The notes beneath the pieces are model-generated. The model ran no database searches. It was given only the letters and a program-made list of their open reading frames with translations, and had not been told where the DNA came from. Below are positions 34,733 through 43,358 of a stretch of 64,000 nucleotides of DNA, piece by piece. Numbering within the stretch: the stretch's first letter is position 1; every line of letters begins with the position of its first letter. Both the position numbers and the translations under genes were made by a program. Source of the stretch: Wohlfahrtiimonas larvae (GTDB lineage: Bacteria > Pseudomonadota > Gammaproteobacteria > Cardiobacteriales > Wohlfahrtiimonadaceae); assembly GCF_039543665.1 (NCBI RefSeq), contig NZ_BAABKE010000001.1, forward strand, positions 248,001 to 312,000, written 5' to 3'.

Positions 34733-34766
34733 ATGCGCCTCTTTTCGTTAGAGGCGCATTTTTTTT
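34733..34766 (+). terminator. Mg2+-responsive terminator of the M-box
   Basis: 10-base perfect arms ATGCGCCTCT (34733-34742) and AGAGGCGCAT (34750-34759), then eight T. It lies between the aptamer and the first corA paralogue, so it is the expression platform. Confidence 0.88.
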
Positions 34767-34798
34767 GGTTTTAATACTGTTATTTCGGGAGGTTATCT

Positions 34799-35731
34799 AT
34801 GCTTAAAACATTTGATATACAAGCAAAAGATAAATTGAATCGCACCAAACCTTCAAACAATTTGTGGATTCAACTTGTTAACCCAAGTCAAAACGAATTA
34901 GAGCGTATCTCTAAAGATTTTTTGATTCCTTTCTCAATGCTCAATATGCATCAGTCAGACAAACGAAGCACAGCCATTGATCGTCACTCTGATCTTTTTG
35001 CTTTTGTCATTGAATTACCTATTGCTAATGAAGCAGGTTCAAAAGTACCTTTTGCCATCATGAAATTATCCATCATTGTGATTGGTGATGTTGTGATTAC
35101 GATTGCAGATCAAGCACATCCCATTTTAGAGAGCTTACAAAAAGAGTATGTTGAGCTATTTTCTATTATGGGTGTGACAAGTTTTGTGAATCGTATTTTT
35201 GAATTAACTACAGGGTATTTTTTAATTGCGATTGCGAATGTTAGCGAGATTGTTGATGATGTAGAGCGCCGATTGCAGACATCCATTAGTAATAAGCAAG
35301 TATTTGATTTGTTGAATAATAATAAAAGCTATTTATTCTTTATTCGCTCATTAAAACATAATGGGATTATTTTGAATGATTTAGCAAAAAAACGATTATT
35401 TGCGAGTGATCATCGTACTGATATTCAAATGATTGATATCATTATTGCTAATCAGCAAACACAAAAAAAAGCTGAAATTTATAATGGAAATTTATGTAAT
35501 TTGATGGATGCTTATTCTGCAGCCATAGAGAATAATTTAAGTTGGGCGGTTCAATATTTAACTATTTTTATCACGATTGCTGCTATTCCAATGGCTGTTG
35601 CCGGTATTTACGGTATGAATACACCATTACCATTTCAAGATGAACCTTATGCTTTAGCTGCATTGGCAGGATTAACAATTGTTATTGCATTGGCTGTCAT
35701 TTCATTTTTTAAAGCACGTCGTTATATTTAG
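34799..35731 (+). CDS. CorA-family divalent cation channel, paralogue 1
   Basis: 310 residues. Long cytoplasmic N-domain, then two C-terminal membrane helices joined by a loop. The GMN selectivity motif is intact in IYGMNTPLPF, and MDAYSAAIENNLSW precedes it as in the other two copies. CorA forms pentameric Mg2+ (or Co2+) channels. GGGAGG lies before the ATG. First gene of three tandem paralogues behind an M-box riboswitch; intergenic distances of 15 and 39 bases imply one transcript. Confidence 0.9.
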   Translation: MLKTFDIQAKDKLNRTKPSNNLWIQLVNPSQNELERISKDFLIPFSMLNMHQSDKRSTAIDRHSDLFAFVIELPIANEAGSKVPFAIMKLSIIVIGDVVITIADQAHPILESLQKEYVELFSIMGVTSFVNRIFELTTGYFLIAIANVSEIVDDVERRLQTSISNKQVFDLLNNNKSYLFFIRSLKHNGIILNDLAKKRLFASDHRTDIQMIDIIIANQQTQKKAEIYNGNLCNLMDAYSAAIENNLSWAVQYLTIFITIAAIPMAVAGIYGMNTPLPFQDEPYALAALAGLTIVIALAVISFFKARRYI

Positions 35732-35746
35732 CTGTGAGGAAAAATT

Positions 35747-36697
35747 ATGTTTACAATTTATAAAAATGATATGAATGGCCAATTGGTTCAAATTAATTCG
35801 ATAGAACATAATAGTTTGATTAATATGGTTAATCCAACAATTGAGGAAATTCAATTGATGGCAAAAACATTAGAATTACCCATAGATTTTTTCAGTAATT
35901 TATTAGATGAAGATGAAAGACCGCGCATTGAAAGAAATCCCAATGGACTATTAATGATTTTAAATGTGCCAGTTAAAGTTGAGGGAGCAGAAGATTTAAA
36001 GCAAGCGCCTTATAGTACTGTACCAGTGGGCATTATTCATGCGCAGGATCATTTAGTGATTATTAGTCGTCAAGAATTAGATGTTGTGAGAGAAGTCATC
36101 GAAGGGCAATATGGTGATTTTCAAAGTTATATGAAAACGAGAATCTCTTTATTGTTGTTTAAAGCGGTTTCAGAATCTTATGAAGATCATTTGGCGCTAG
36201 TTAATCATCAAGTTGCAGATTTACAAAAAGAATTACGCTTATCTTATCGTAATACTGAATTGTTTGGTTTAATTAATTTGAATAAAAGCTTAGTCTTTTT
36301 TTCAACGGCATTAAGTGCGATGGCAATTTTGTATAAACGTATCGCAGAGGGTGATACATTTAAAATTCATGATGAAGAACGTAAACGTTTGCAGTCAATT
36401 TTGGTGGATCTAGAACAATCTGCAGAAGTGATAGAAATGCGTCGTGAAAGTTTGAGTAATTTGATGGATGCATATGCCACAATTATTCATAACAACTTAA
36501 ATTCAGTATTAAAAATGCTCACAACCTTAGCCATTGTGATGATTATTCCTACTATGATTGGTAGTATTTTCTCAATGAACGTAGCGTTGCCAGGAGAAGA
36601 TAATCCAATAACAACGGTGGTAGTTGGCCTTGGTATGGTTGTCATTAGTGTTGTTTTACTCATTGTATTTTATCAAAAAAAATACCTTCGTATGTAA
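35747..36697 (+). CDS. CorA-family paralogue 2 with altered GMN motif
   Basis: 316 residues, same architecture as its neighbours: cytoplasmic domain, then two terminal membrane helices. The selectivity motif reads SIFSMN (Ser276-Met277-Asn278) where the others read IYGMN; the acidic loop is LPGEDNP. The Gly of GMN is nearly invariant in CorA channels, so this subunit may have changed selectivity, be non-conducting alone, or serve in a mixed pentamer. GAGG lies before the ATG. Cotranscribed with paralogues 1 and 3. Confidence 0.85.
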   Translation: MFTIYKNDMNGQLVQINSIEHNSLINMVNPTIEEIQLMAKTLELPIDFFSNLLDEDERPRIERNPNGLLMILNVPVKVEGAEDLKQAPYSTVPVGIIHAQDHLVIISRQELDVVREVIEGQYGDFQSYMKTRISLLLFKAVSESYEDHLALVNHQVADLQKELRLSYRNTELFGLINLNKSLVFFSTALSAMAILYKRIAEGDTFKIHDEERKRLQSILVDLEQSAEVIEMRRESLSNLMDAYATIIHNNLNSVLKMLTTLAIVMIIPTMIGSIFSMNVALPGEDNPITTVVVGLGMVVISVVLLIVFYQKKYLRM

Positions 36698-36736
36698 GCG
36701 TAATCATTCGTAATAAAACTCATGAGGAATATCATT

Positions 36737-37684
36737 ATGATGACAATTTATAGCCGTAATATTGGTCAAGAAATGGCAAAAGTAGATGCGTTAACACAAA
36801 ATAACTGGATTGAAATGGTTGCGCCAAGCGTTGATGAAATTGCACAACTTACGCAAGAGTTGTCATTACCTGCCTATTTTTTAGAAGAGGCAACGGATAA
36901 AAATGTGCGCCCAAAAATAGAAAGCGAAGGTGCGAATCAGTTATTTATCATTCATTTACCTTACAGTGATCCCAATGTGGCACACAGCGGTTTAGATATT
37001 AAATATCGGACAATTCCATTTGCGATTATTTTAACAGGCACGCATTTTATTACAGTTTGCCAAGAGAAAACACCTTTCACTGCTCAATATTTTATGGAAC
37101 AAAATTTAAATTTTGGGGCTGCGTATCATACGCAAAATACATTGAATATTTTGAATCAAACAGCCGATGATTACATTGTTTTGACACAAAAAATTGAAAA
37201 TGAAATCACTGCTGCAGAAGATGAATTATCTCGTTCATATCGTAATCCTGAGTTGTACACATTATTATATCTCAACGAGAGTTTGCTATATATGGCAACT
37301 TCTTTGAAACAGATGCTTTATACAATGAGAAAAATTGAGCAGGATGGAATCTTGGAGATGCATCGTGATGATCGTGAGATATATATCGATGCATTAGTAG
37401 AGTTAGAACAAGCTTATGCTGTCACTGAAATTAATCAATTGAACTCTAATAATGTTATGGATGCATACGGTAATATTATTCAGAATAATGTTAGCCATGT
37501 TGTTAAATTATTAACAGCAGTCACAATTGTATTATCTATTCCAACAATGATTGCTAGCATTTATGGAATGAATGTACCGTTACCTTATCAAGATGAACCT
37601 GAAGCTTTTTCAATTTTAATAGGCGTCATGGTTGTTATGAGCGTGGTGGTAGCATTAATTTTCCGTAAGAAAAATTATTTTTAG
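36737..37684 (+). CDS. CorA-family divalent cation channel, paralogue 3
   Basis: 315 residues. Cytoplasmic domain with long stalk helix, then two membrane helices; GMN is intact in IYGMNVPLPY and the loop ends QDEPE. The ATG at 36737 is chosen because GAGG lies upstream; an adjoining ATG at 36740 is equivalent, and 36722 lacks a site. The three copies share the MDAYxxIIxNN motif before helix 1, but differ widely in the N-domain, so the duplications are old. A strong terminator follows. Confidence 0.88.
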   Translation: MMTIYSRNIGQEMAKVDALTQNNWIEMVAPSVDEIAQLTQELSLPAYFLEEATDKNVRPKIESEGANQLFIIHLPYSDPNVAHSGLDIKYRTIPFAIILTGTHFITVCQEKTPFTAQYFMEQNLNFGAAYHTQNTLNILNQTADDYIVLTQKIENEITAAEDELSRSYRNPELYTLLYLNESLLYMATSLKQMLYTMRKIEQDGILEMHRDDREIYIDALVELEQAYAVTEINQLNSNNVMDAYGNIIQNNVSHVVKLLTAVTIVLSIPTMIASIYGMNVPLPYQDEPEAFSILIGVMVVMSVVVALIFRKKNYF

Positions 37685-37711
37685 CATTTAGCCAGACTGT
37701 CTGATACAAAT

Positions 37712-37742
37712 AAAAGCAATGGTCCTCGATCATTGCTTTTGT
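37712..37742 (+). terminator. Terminator of the corA operon
   Basis: AAAAGCAATG (37712-37721) and CATTGCTTTT (37731-37740) with a nine-base loop. Confidence 0.85.
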
Positions 37743-37779
37743 GTATTATAAAATAAGTCAATAAACAAGGAGGAAGATT

Positions 37780-38355
37780 ATGAAAAAGTTAGTGTTATTC
37801 AGTAGCTTGGCGTTAATGATTGGCATTTCAACAGCACAAGAAAAATCAGGAGGCTTTAAAGAAGGCTTTAAAATGATGACAGAAAGTGTTGGGTCGAGTG
37901 TTAAAGAAGGTTGGGATGTGACAAAAGAAAAAACTAGCGAGTTATCTAAAGATGCTAAAGAAGGTTTAGATAAAGCTGGTGATAGTATTATGAATAAAAT
38001 AGATGATATGCAGAAGAGTTATGAGGTTTCTGATGCCGATAGTTTACATAAATATCTAACTGTCAGTAATGTTAAGATTAACGCATTAGATAATAATAGA
38101 TATTCGGTGAGTGCTATTTTAAAAAATATCACGAAAAAACCAGTTACATTTAATCGTAAGATGAAAAAATTAGAAGTAATTGCATTAGATGCAGATGGTA
38201 TCGCACATTTTGCAACCAAAGAGTCATTGCAAGAGAGCCGAGAGCTTGTTGTGCCTGCAGATTCAGGAATTAAAATGCAGTGGATTTTTGATGATGTTGA
38301 TAGCGGATTAACCATTTTTAGATTATTTGATGTTAATTTTTCTTTAGAAAACTAA
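37780..38355 (+). CDS. Exported hypothetical protein
   Basis: 191 residues with a signal peptide (about 1-19, ending STA-Q). The first part of the mature chain (20-85) is helical and Lys/Glu/Gly-rich (KSGGFKEGFKMMTESVGSSVKEG), followed by a predicted beta-sandwich-like domain (about 95-190: VSNVKINALDNNRYSVSAILKNITKKPVTF). That second part looks like a FxLyD/SLAP-type beta domain, but I would not name it. AAGGAGG before the ATG is a strong ribosome site. Position between the corA terminator and the coiled-coil cassette gives no clear function. Confidence 0.65.
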   Translation: MKKLVLFSSLALMIGISTAQEKSGGFKEGFKMMTESVGSSVKEGWDVTKEKTSELSKDAKEGLDKAGDSIMNKIDDMQKSYEVSDADSLHKYLTVSNVKINALDNNRYSVSAILKNITKKPVTFNRKMKKLEVIALDADGIAHFATKESLQESRELVVPADSGIKMQWIFDDVDSGLTIFRLFDVNFSLEN

Positions 38356-38395
38356 CGTATTGAATATGTTTAAATGAATTTACTATAGTGATTTT

Positions 38396-38438
38396 TTATG
38401 TAATTAATTGAAGTTATTTGGTTTGAATAATTACATAA
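38396..38438. repeat. Inverted repeat upstream of the lipoprotein/coiled-coil cassette
   Basis: 11-base perfect arms TTATGTAATTA (38396-38406) and TAATTACATAA (38428-38438) with a 21-base spacer. It could be an operator for the following genes or a weak terminator of the preceding one; no T-run follows. Confidence 0.45.
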
Positions 38439-38539
38439 TTATAAATATATTTTCATATATAGATGAAAATTGTTAAGTGTATTAGAATACTCATATATTT
38501 TTATTCAATTTTTATATGGGTATTCGGGTAAATTCAAGT

Positions 38540-38944
38540 ATGTATATCAATAACATTGCAAGATATATAAAGCTGGTATGTGTGTTTTTTTCTATGACAG
38601 CTTGTAGTTCAGTGGCAGATGTAAAATCTCATTCTGATGTTGGAGAGAGCGCTCAACAAATCACTAACCCCCAAGTAACAGCTAATAATATGGGGACATG
38701 CATCAAAGAGTTAAGCACACTAAAAATATTATCCATAGATGACTATAATAAACTAGTGGATTCCTTTAAGGAGGTGAGTGACATTAATCGCTTATATGAA
38801 GAGATTAGAATGGCAACCAATTCTGAAACTAAGGAGCTACTAAAAATGTCAATTGAATCTAAAACTAGGGTCTTATGCGCCCAAGTTAAGTACTATTCTG
38901 TAATCTCTACGCAGTCTATTTTAGATAAGGCTGATGTATTATGA
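38540..38944 (+). CDS. Small lipoprotein, paralogue A
   Basis: About 134 residues. The N-terminus has a hydrophobic segment ending in a lipobox-like MTAC-S, so Cys22 is probably lipidated. The mature part is helical and shares a C-terminal domain with the gene at 41083: C-x-x-EL-x-x-L-x-x-LS-x-DDYN, then SFKEV-x-x-IN-x-LY and a conserved LC-A-x-V-x-Y end. The start is uncertain; 38540 is chosen to put the lipobox near position 20, while 38516 adds eight residues. No strong ribosome site. The stop overlaps the next start (ATGA at 38941), so translation is coupled to the coiled-coil gene. Confidence 0.7.
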   Translation: MYINNIARYIKLVCVFFSMTACSSVADVKSHSDVGESAQQITNPQVTANNMGTCIKELSTLKILSIDDYNKLVDSFKEVSDINRLYEEIRMATNSETKELLKMSIESKTRVLCAQVKYYSVISTQSILDKADVL

Positions 38945-40981
38945 GATATCGATTAAAACATTGTGTTTATATTATTGTATTAATGCTTGGGTCATATGCA
39001 TCTGCTCAATCTTTTAACCAAGTTATTGAGGATTTTGATACATATTTAAAGTCGGAAAGTAGCCCAGAGATAGATGCTCGTGAGAAGTTGCCGAAACAAA
39101 AAGCTATACAAAAGGCTACGGATTATCAGAAAACTATTCAAACATTACAAGCTCAGTTAAAAAAAGAACGTAACCGAGCAGATCAGGCCACTTTGGATTT
39201 AAAAAGTTTACAAGATCAACTTGTTGAATTCAGTGACGATCATTTTTTATCTAGATTAATGAGTAAATTAGAGATACCTCAAGATGTTTCTCAATTAATG
39301 GTAGAAGCTAGAGAGTTTTCAAATGAAAAAATTGTTAGCTTAGAGCAGAAATTAGTAACACAACAGAAGAAGATAGAGTTGATTCAAGCAGAATTGAATA
39401 AATATCAAAATGAGTATGATGATGTTCAAAAGTTATTAAAGGTTGCTGAACAAAATCTTCAACAAAAAGATGCAGAATTGGCACAGATGACAGAGAGCCT
39501 TGAGCAACAAAAAGCATTACAAAGTTCAGGTTATGACCAGAAGCTAAACAAGTTGATGGTGCAGCTTGATGAAAAAAATGCTGAGTTGGTAGAGCAAAAA
39601 GCTCTTTTGGATCAAACTCAGGCAGATAAAGTTTTTGTTGAGAAAAATGTTGAAAAGTTACAGCTNNNNNNNNNNNNNNNNNNNNNNNNNNNNNNNNNNN
39701 NNNNNNNNNNNNNNNNNNNNNNNNNNNNNNNNNNNNNNNNNNNNNNNNNNNNNNNNNNNNNNNAAGTTGATGGTGCAGCTTGATGAAAAAAATGCTGAGT
39801 TGGTAGAGCAAAAAGCTCTTTTGGATCAAACTCAGGCAGATAAAGTTTTTGTTGAGAAAAATGTTGAAAAGTTACAGCTAGATTTAAAATCGGTAATGGC
39901 TCAGGTAACAGAGTTAGAGGATTTAAAAATAAAACTTCAACAAAAAGATGTAGAATTGGCACAGATGACAAAGAGTTTTGAACAACAAAAAGCATTACAA
40001 AACTCAGATTATGATCAGAAACTAAACAAGTTGATGGTGCAGCTTGATGAAAAAAATGCTGAGTTGGTAGAGCAAAAAGCTCTTTTGGATCAAACTCAGG
40101 CAGATAAAGTTTTTGTTGAGAAAAATGTTGAAAAGTTACAGCTAGATTTAAAATCGGTAATGGCTCAGGTGACAGAGTTAGAGGATTTAAAAATAAAACT
40201 TCAACAAAAAGATGCAGAATTGGCACAGATGACAAAGAGTTTTGAGCAACAAAAAGCATTACAAAGTTTAGATTATGATCATAAGTTAGCTGAAATGAAA
40301 CAAGAAATTCAGAAATCTGAATTAGAAATTGCTAGTAAAATAAATGCATTGGAAAAATCAGAGCAAACTAAGAAATCCATAGAGATTCAGATGGTTCAGT
40401 TGCAAAAACAGTTAACAGCCATTTCTTTAGATAAATATCAGTTGAAAAAATTACATAAAGAATTAGAGAATCAAAAGTTAGAACTCATGAATACTAATCG
40501 TAAGTTAAAATCTCATCAAAAAAATTATGATCAGGTGCAGTTATTATTATCAGAGGCTAATCAGCGATTGGATGAAGCCAATCTTTCACTTAAAGAAAAA
40601 GATGATGCTTTAACGAAAATTACCACTGATAAAGCAGTGTTGGAAGATAAATTGGCTCAATTGGAGTTAGATATTAAAAAAGAGCATCTTAAGGCAACAG
40701 GAGAAACTAATCAAACAGCACAGAAGTTTTTGACAAAAGCGTATCAAGAGATTGAAGAGCTGCACAAAGAAATGCGTACACAATCTGAAAATTATGAAAA
40801 GCTCTATGATGAAGTCAAAGCTAAAAATGAAGAAGTTGATTCATTAAGATCACAGTTAGAAGCTGTACGTTGGAAGAATCAGAAAACTCAAAATTTAACA
40901 AAAGATTTGATTAATTCAAAAACTCAACAGAAAAAATGCATTATGTCAGAAACACAAGAATATCAAGTAGGTTGTATTTAA
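38941..40981 (+). CDS. Exported coiled-coil repeat protein, interrupted by an assembly gap
   Basis: Signal peptide (about 1-22, SYASA-Q) followed by a very long helical, Gln/Lys/Glu-rich chain, coiled coil throughout. Near-identical 264-base (88-residue) tandem units start at 39550, 39764 and 40028, after a partial unit (39457-39549). The run of 98 N inside unit A breaks the frame on paper, but filling it with the missing 148 bases of the repeat restores one frame to the stop at 40979-40981. So this is one gene, not two. Unit length of 88 fits eight hendecads. I know no named family; a periplasmic or envelope-spanning rod is likely. Confidence 0.75.
39457..40285 (+). repeat. 264-bp tandem repeat array inside the coiled-coil gene
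   Basis: Units at 39550 (interrupted), 39764-40027 and 40028 to about 40280, preceded by a partial unit. Units differ at only a handful of bases. Repeat number in the genome may differ from that shown because the gap lies within the array. Confidence 0.9.
39666..39763. other. Assembly gap (98 N)
   Basis: 98 undetermined bases. Their position after 116 bases of a 264-base unit and before the first base of the next unit predicts a true length of 148 bases, or 148 plus a multiple of 264. Confidence 0.99.
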
Positions 40982-41082
40982 TGATAAGCACTTAAATATT
41001 TAAAATATGGATAGTTTTTTTAATCTAGTTTAGAATATTTGAATCTGTTTGTGGCATTTTTTTAATACTCTTAGGTAAAATT

Positions 41083-41496
41083 ATGATTTTTGAATGTAAA
41101 AATAAAATATTAAAATTAGGCGTTATTATGGCTAGCATGATTGCGGCAGGATGTACTTCAACATCATCTATCCAAAATGATGAGAATAGTTATACAGGCA
41201 CTTTTACTGAGAAATCAAATAACTATCAGAGTCGAATGGTATTAAATAAATGTGTGGATGAATTAGAAGCATTAAAGTCATTATCGAGAGATGATTATAA
41301 TGTATTGAAAAACTCATTCAAAGAAGTGAATGAGATCAATCAGTTGTATAAGCGCATAGCATCAACAACAAGCCCAGACACTAAAGCTCTTTTACAAATG
41401 TCTATTGAAGCTAAAACAACTATGTTATGTGCAAAAGTTAGATACAGTTCAGTTTTATCAACAGAGTCTATTTTAGAACAAGTTGATGTGCTCTAA
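41083..41496 (+). CDS. Small lipoprotein, paralogue B
   Basis: 137 residues; the lipobox is IAAGC with Cys24. The mature domain matches paralogue A at 38540 (CVDELEALKSLSRDDYNVL, SFKEVNEINQLY, MSIEAKTTMLCAKVRYSSVLSTESILE), roughly half identical by eye. It is encoded about 100 bases after the coiled-coil gene on the same strand, so the coiled-coil gene is bracketed by the two paralogues. A strong terminator follows. The family is unknown to me. Confidence 0.75.
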   Translation: MIFECKNKILKLGVIMASMIAAGCTSTSSIQNDENSYTGTFTEKSNNYQSRMVLNKCVDELEALKSLSRDDYNVLKNSFKEVNEINQLYKRIASTTSPDTKALLQMSIEAKTTMLCAKVRYSSVLSTESILEQVDVL

Positions 41497-41500
41497 AAAT

Positions 41501-41535
41501 TTAACCCCCGATTGAGAATTTTATTCGGGGGTTAA
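41501..41535. terminator. Bidirectional terminator
   Basis: TTAACCCCCGA (41501-41511) and TCGGGGGTTAA (41525-41535), 11-base arms, between the convergent lipoprotein and iron-transport units. Confidence 0.85.
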
Positions 41536-41550
41536 ATGATTATTTGAGAG

Positions 41551-42576
41551 TTATTGTCCTAGTGCTTTTTGTACGTCATCAATCATAAGCTGAGTTGATT
41601 TTAATCCGCCACCAGATAAGTACCAAACGTTAGGATCTAAGTAAACAATTTTGCCATTTTGAAATGCTTTAGTATGTTTAACTAAATCATTTTCAATCAA
41701 TTCTTTTGCAGCTGTGTCACTGTTACCTACAACAGCACTGCGATCAATGACAAAGATATAATCAGGATCTAAATTCATGACATATTCAAAGGAAATGCTT
41801 TGGCCATGTGTAGATACTGCGATAGAGTCATCCGCAGGTTTAAAGCCTAAAGTATCATGGATGAATCCAAAACGTGAGCCAGGTCCATAAGCACTGACTT
41901 TTCCATCATTAGCTAAAAGAATCAATGCTTTTTCAGACATGTTTTCTGTTTTAGCTTTGATTTCCGAAACTTCTTTTTTCAGTTGATCTAATTGAGCTTT
42001 AGCAACATCCTCTTTGTTAAAGAGTTTACCTAAAGTTAAGACATGATCTTCTAGTGAAGGCATGTAATTATTGAGATCAATATTGTAATTAATGGTTGGT
42101 GCGATTTCAGTTAATTTATCGTAAACGTTTGCTTGGCGTGCTGAAATGATAATAAAATCTGGTTTCGCTTTGTAGATTGTTTCAAAATCAGGCTCTTTTA
42201 AACCACCAAAGTTTGTGTATTTATCATCTTTATATTGAGAGAGATAAGTTGGAATATTTGCTTTTGGAATACCTAAAACATCTACACCTAAAGCTTCTAA
42301 GGTATCTAATGAGCCAAGATCAAAAGGAATGATGCGTTGAGGATTCATCTTAACTTTGGTTTCACCTGAAGCGTGTTTGATAGTCATTTCAGCAGGTGCA
42401 GGCGCAGTCTGAGCAACTTCTGGTTGAGTTGCAGGTGTATTTTGAGTCGGTGCTGTTTCTGTAGGCGTTGGTGCAGGTTGAGTTGTTTGAGCCGTTGTTT
42501 TAGGTTCATCATTGCCACAAGCTGCAACTAATAAAACTAGTGCAGAAGCTAACGCTGCTTTTTTAAATGACTTCAT
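41551..42576 (-). CDS. Ferric-siderophore ABC transporter, substrate-binding lipoprotein
   Basis: 341 residues. The lipobox LVAAC gives a lipidated Cys20, followed by a Pro/Thr/Gln-rich linker (about 25-62) and a class III binding protein fold: PQRIIPFDLGSLDTLEALG, KPDFIIISARQ, and DPDYIFVIDRSAVVG. It resembles CeuE/YclQ/FatB, which bind tetradentate catechol or petrobactin-type iron complexes. The linker is longer than usual. It is the last gene of a four-gene operon (permease, permease, ATPase, binding protein) in the YclNOPQ order, starting 24 bases after the ATPase gene. Confidence 0.9.
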   Translation of the reverse strand: MKSFKKAALASALVLLVAACGNDEPKTTAQTTQPAPTPTETAPTQNTPATQPEVAQTAPAPAEMTIKHASGETKVKMNPQRIIPFDLGSLDTLEALGVDVLGIPKANIPTYLSQYKDDKYTNFGGLKEPDFETIYKAKPDFIIISARQANVYDKLTEIAPTINYNIDLNNYMPSLEDHVLTLGKLFNKEDVAKAQLDQLKKEVSEIKAKTENMSEKALILLANDGKVSAYGPGSRFGFIHDTLGFKPADDSIAVSTHGQSISFEYVMNLDPDYIFVIDRSAVVGNSDTAAKELIENDLVKHTKAFQNGKIVYLDPNVWYLSGGGLKSTQLMIDDVQKALGQ

Positions 42577-42599
42577 TCATAACTCCTTCGTTTTAGGGC

Positions 42600-43358
42600 T
42601 TAAGAAAAATAAACGCAAATGCGCTGTTCATTGATTAACTGTATCGGAATTTCCATATCATAAATATCTTTTAAGATATGAGAATCGATAATTTTCCCTG
42701 TTTCTCCCTCATGAACCAGTGCGCCATTCTTGAGGGCTATTATGTGATCGGAATAACACGATGCAAAGTTGATGTCATGAATAACAACAACAATCGTTTT
42801 ATTCTTTTCGCGCACTAATTTTTGTAATACCTTCATAATTTCAACAGAGTGCTTCATGTCTAAATTATTGAGAGGTTCATCTAAAAATATAACATCAGTA
42901 TTTTGAGCAACGACCATGGCAATGAAGGCGCATTGTCTTTGTCCACCGCTCAATTCACCGATATACTTATCTTGTAATTGTGTTAAACCCATATATTCAA
43001 TGGCTTGATCAATATAGTGTTGATCTTCAGGGGTTAATCTGCCTTTACAATAAGGGAATCGACCAAAGGCAACTAATTCTTTGACTGTAATACGTAGATT
43101 TAGATGATTGGCTTGTTTAAGAATTGATATTTTTTGTGCCAACAGATCATTGTTCCATTCTTTAATATTTTGACCATCAATGATGATTTCGCCATGATCA
43201 GGTGTAGACAATCGGCTCATCATAGCTAGTAATGTACTTTTACCTGCACCATTAGGACCAATTAAAGAGGTAATTTTATTAGATGGAATTTTAATTGAAA
43301 CATCGTCAACAACCTTTCGTTGACCATAAGCTTTGGAAACATTTTTAACTTCTACCAT
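42600..43358 (-). CDS. Ferric-siderophore ABC transporter, ATP-binding protein
   Basis: 252 residues. Walker A GPNGAGKST is near residue 34, the ABC signature LSGGQRQ near 136, Walker B VIFLDEP near 156, and the switch His in VVVIHD near 189. It matches the CeuD/YclP type of iron-siderophore ATPase. It overlaps the upstream permease gene by one base. Energises the two permeases encoded upstream. Confidence 0.93.
   Translation of the reverse strand: MVEVKNVSKAYGQRKVVDDVSIKIPSNKITSLIGPNGAGKSTLLAMMSRLSTPDHGEIIIDGQNIKEWNNDLLAQKISILKQANHLNLRITVKELVAFGRFPYCKGRLTPEDQHYIDQAIEYMGLTQLQDKYIGELSGGQRQCAFIAMVVAQNTDVIFLDEPLNNLDMKHSVEIMKVLQKLVREKNKTIVVVIHDINFASCYSDHIIALKNGALVHEGETGKIIDSHILKDIYDMEIPIQLINEQRICVYFS

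Noticed and set aside
39335..40259. Minus-strand open frames through the repeat array
   Set aside because: They are the antisense of the coiled-coil repeat, rich in Leu/Phe/His as expected, and one runs across the N gap.
39635..40981. Frameshift or split of the coiled-coil gene into two genes
   Set aside because: The frame change is fully explained by the wrong length of the N-run within a 264-base repeat.
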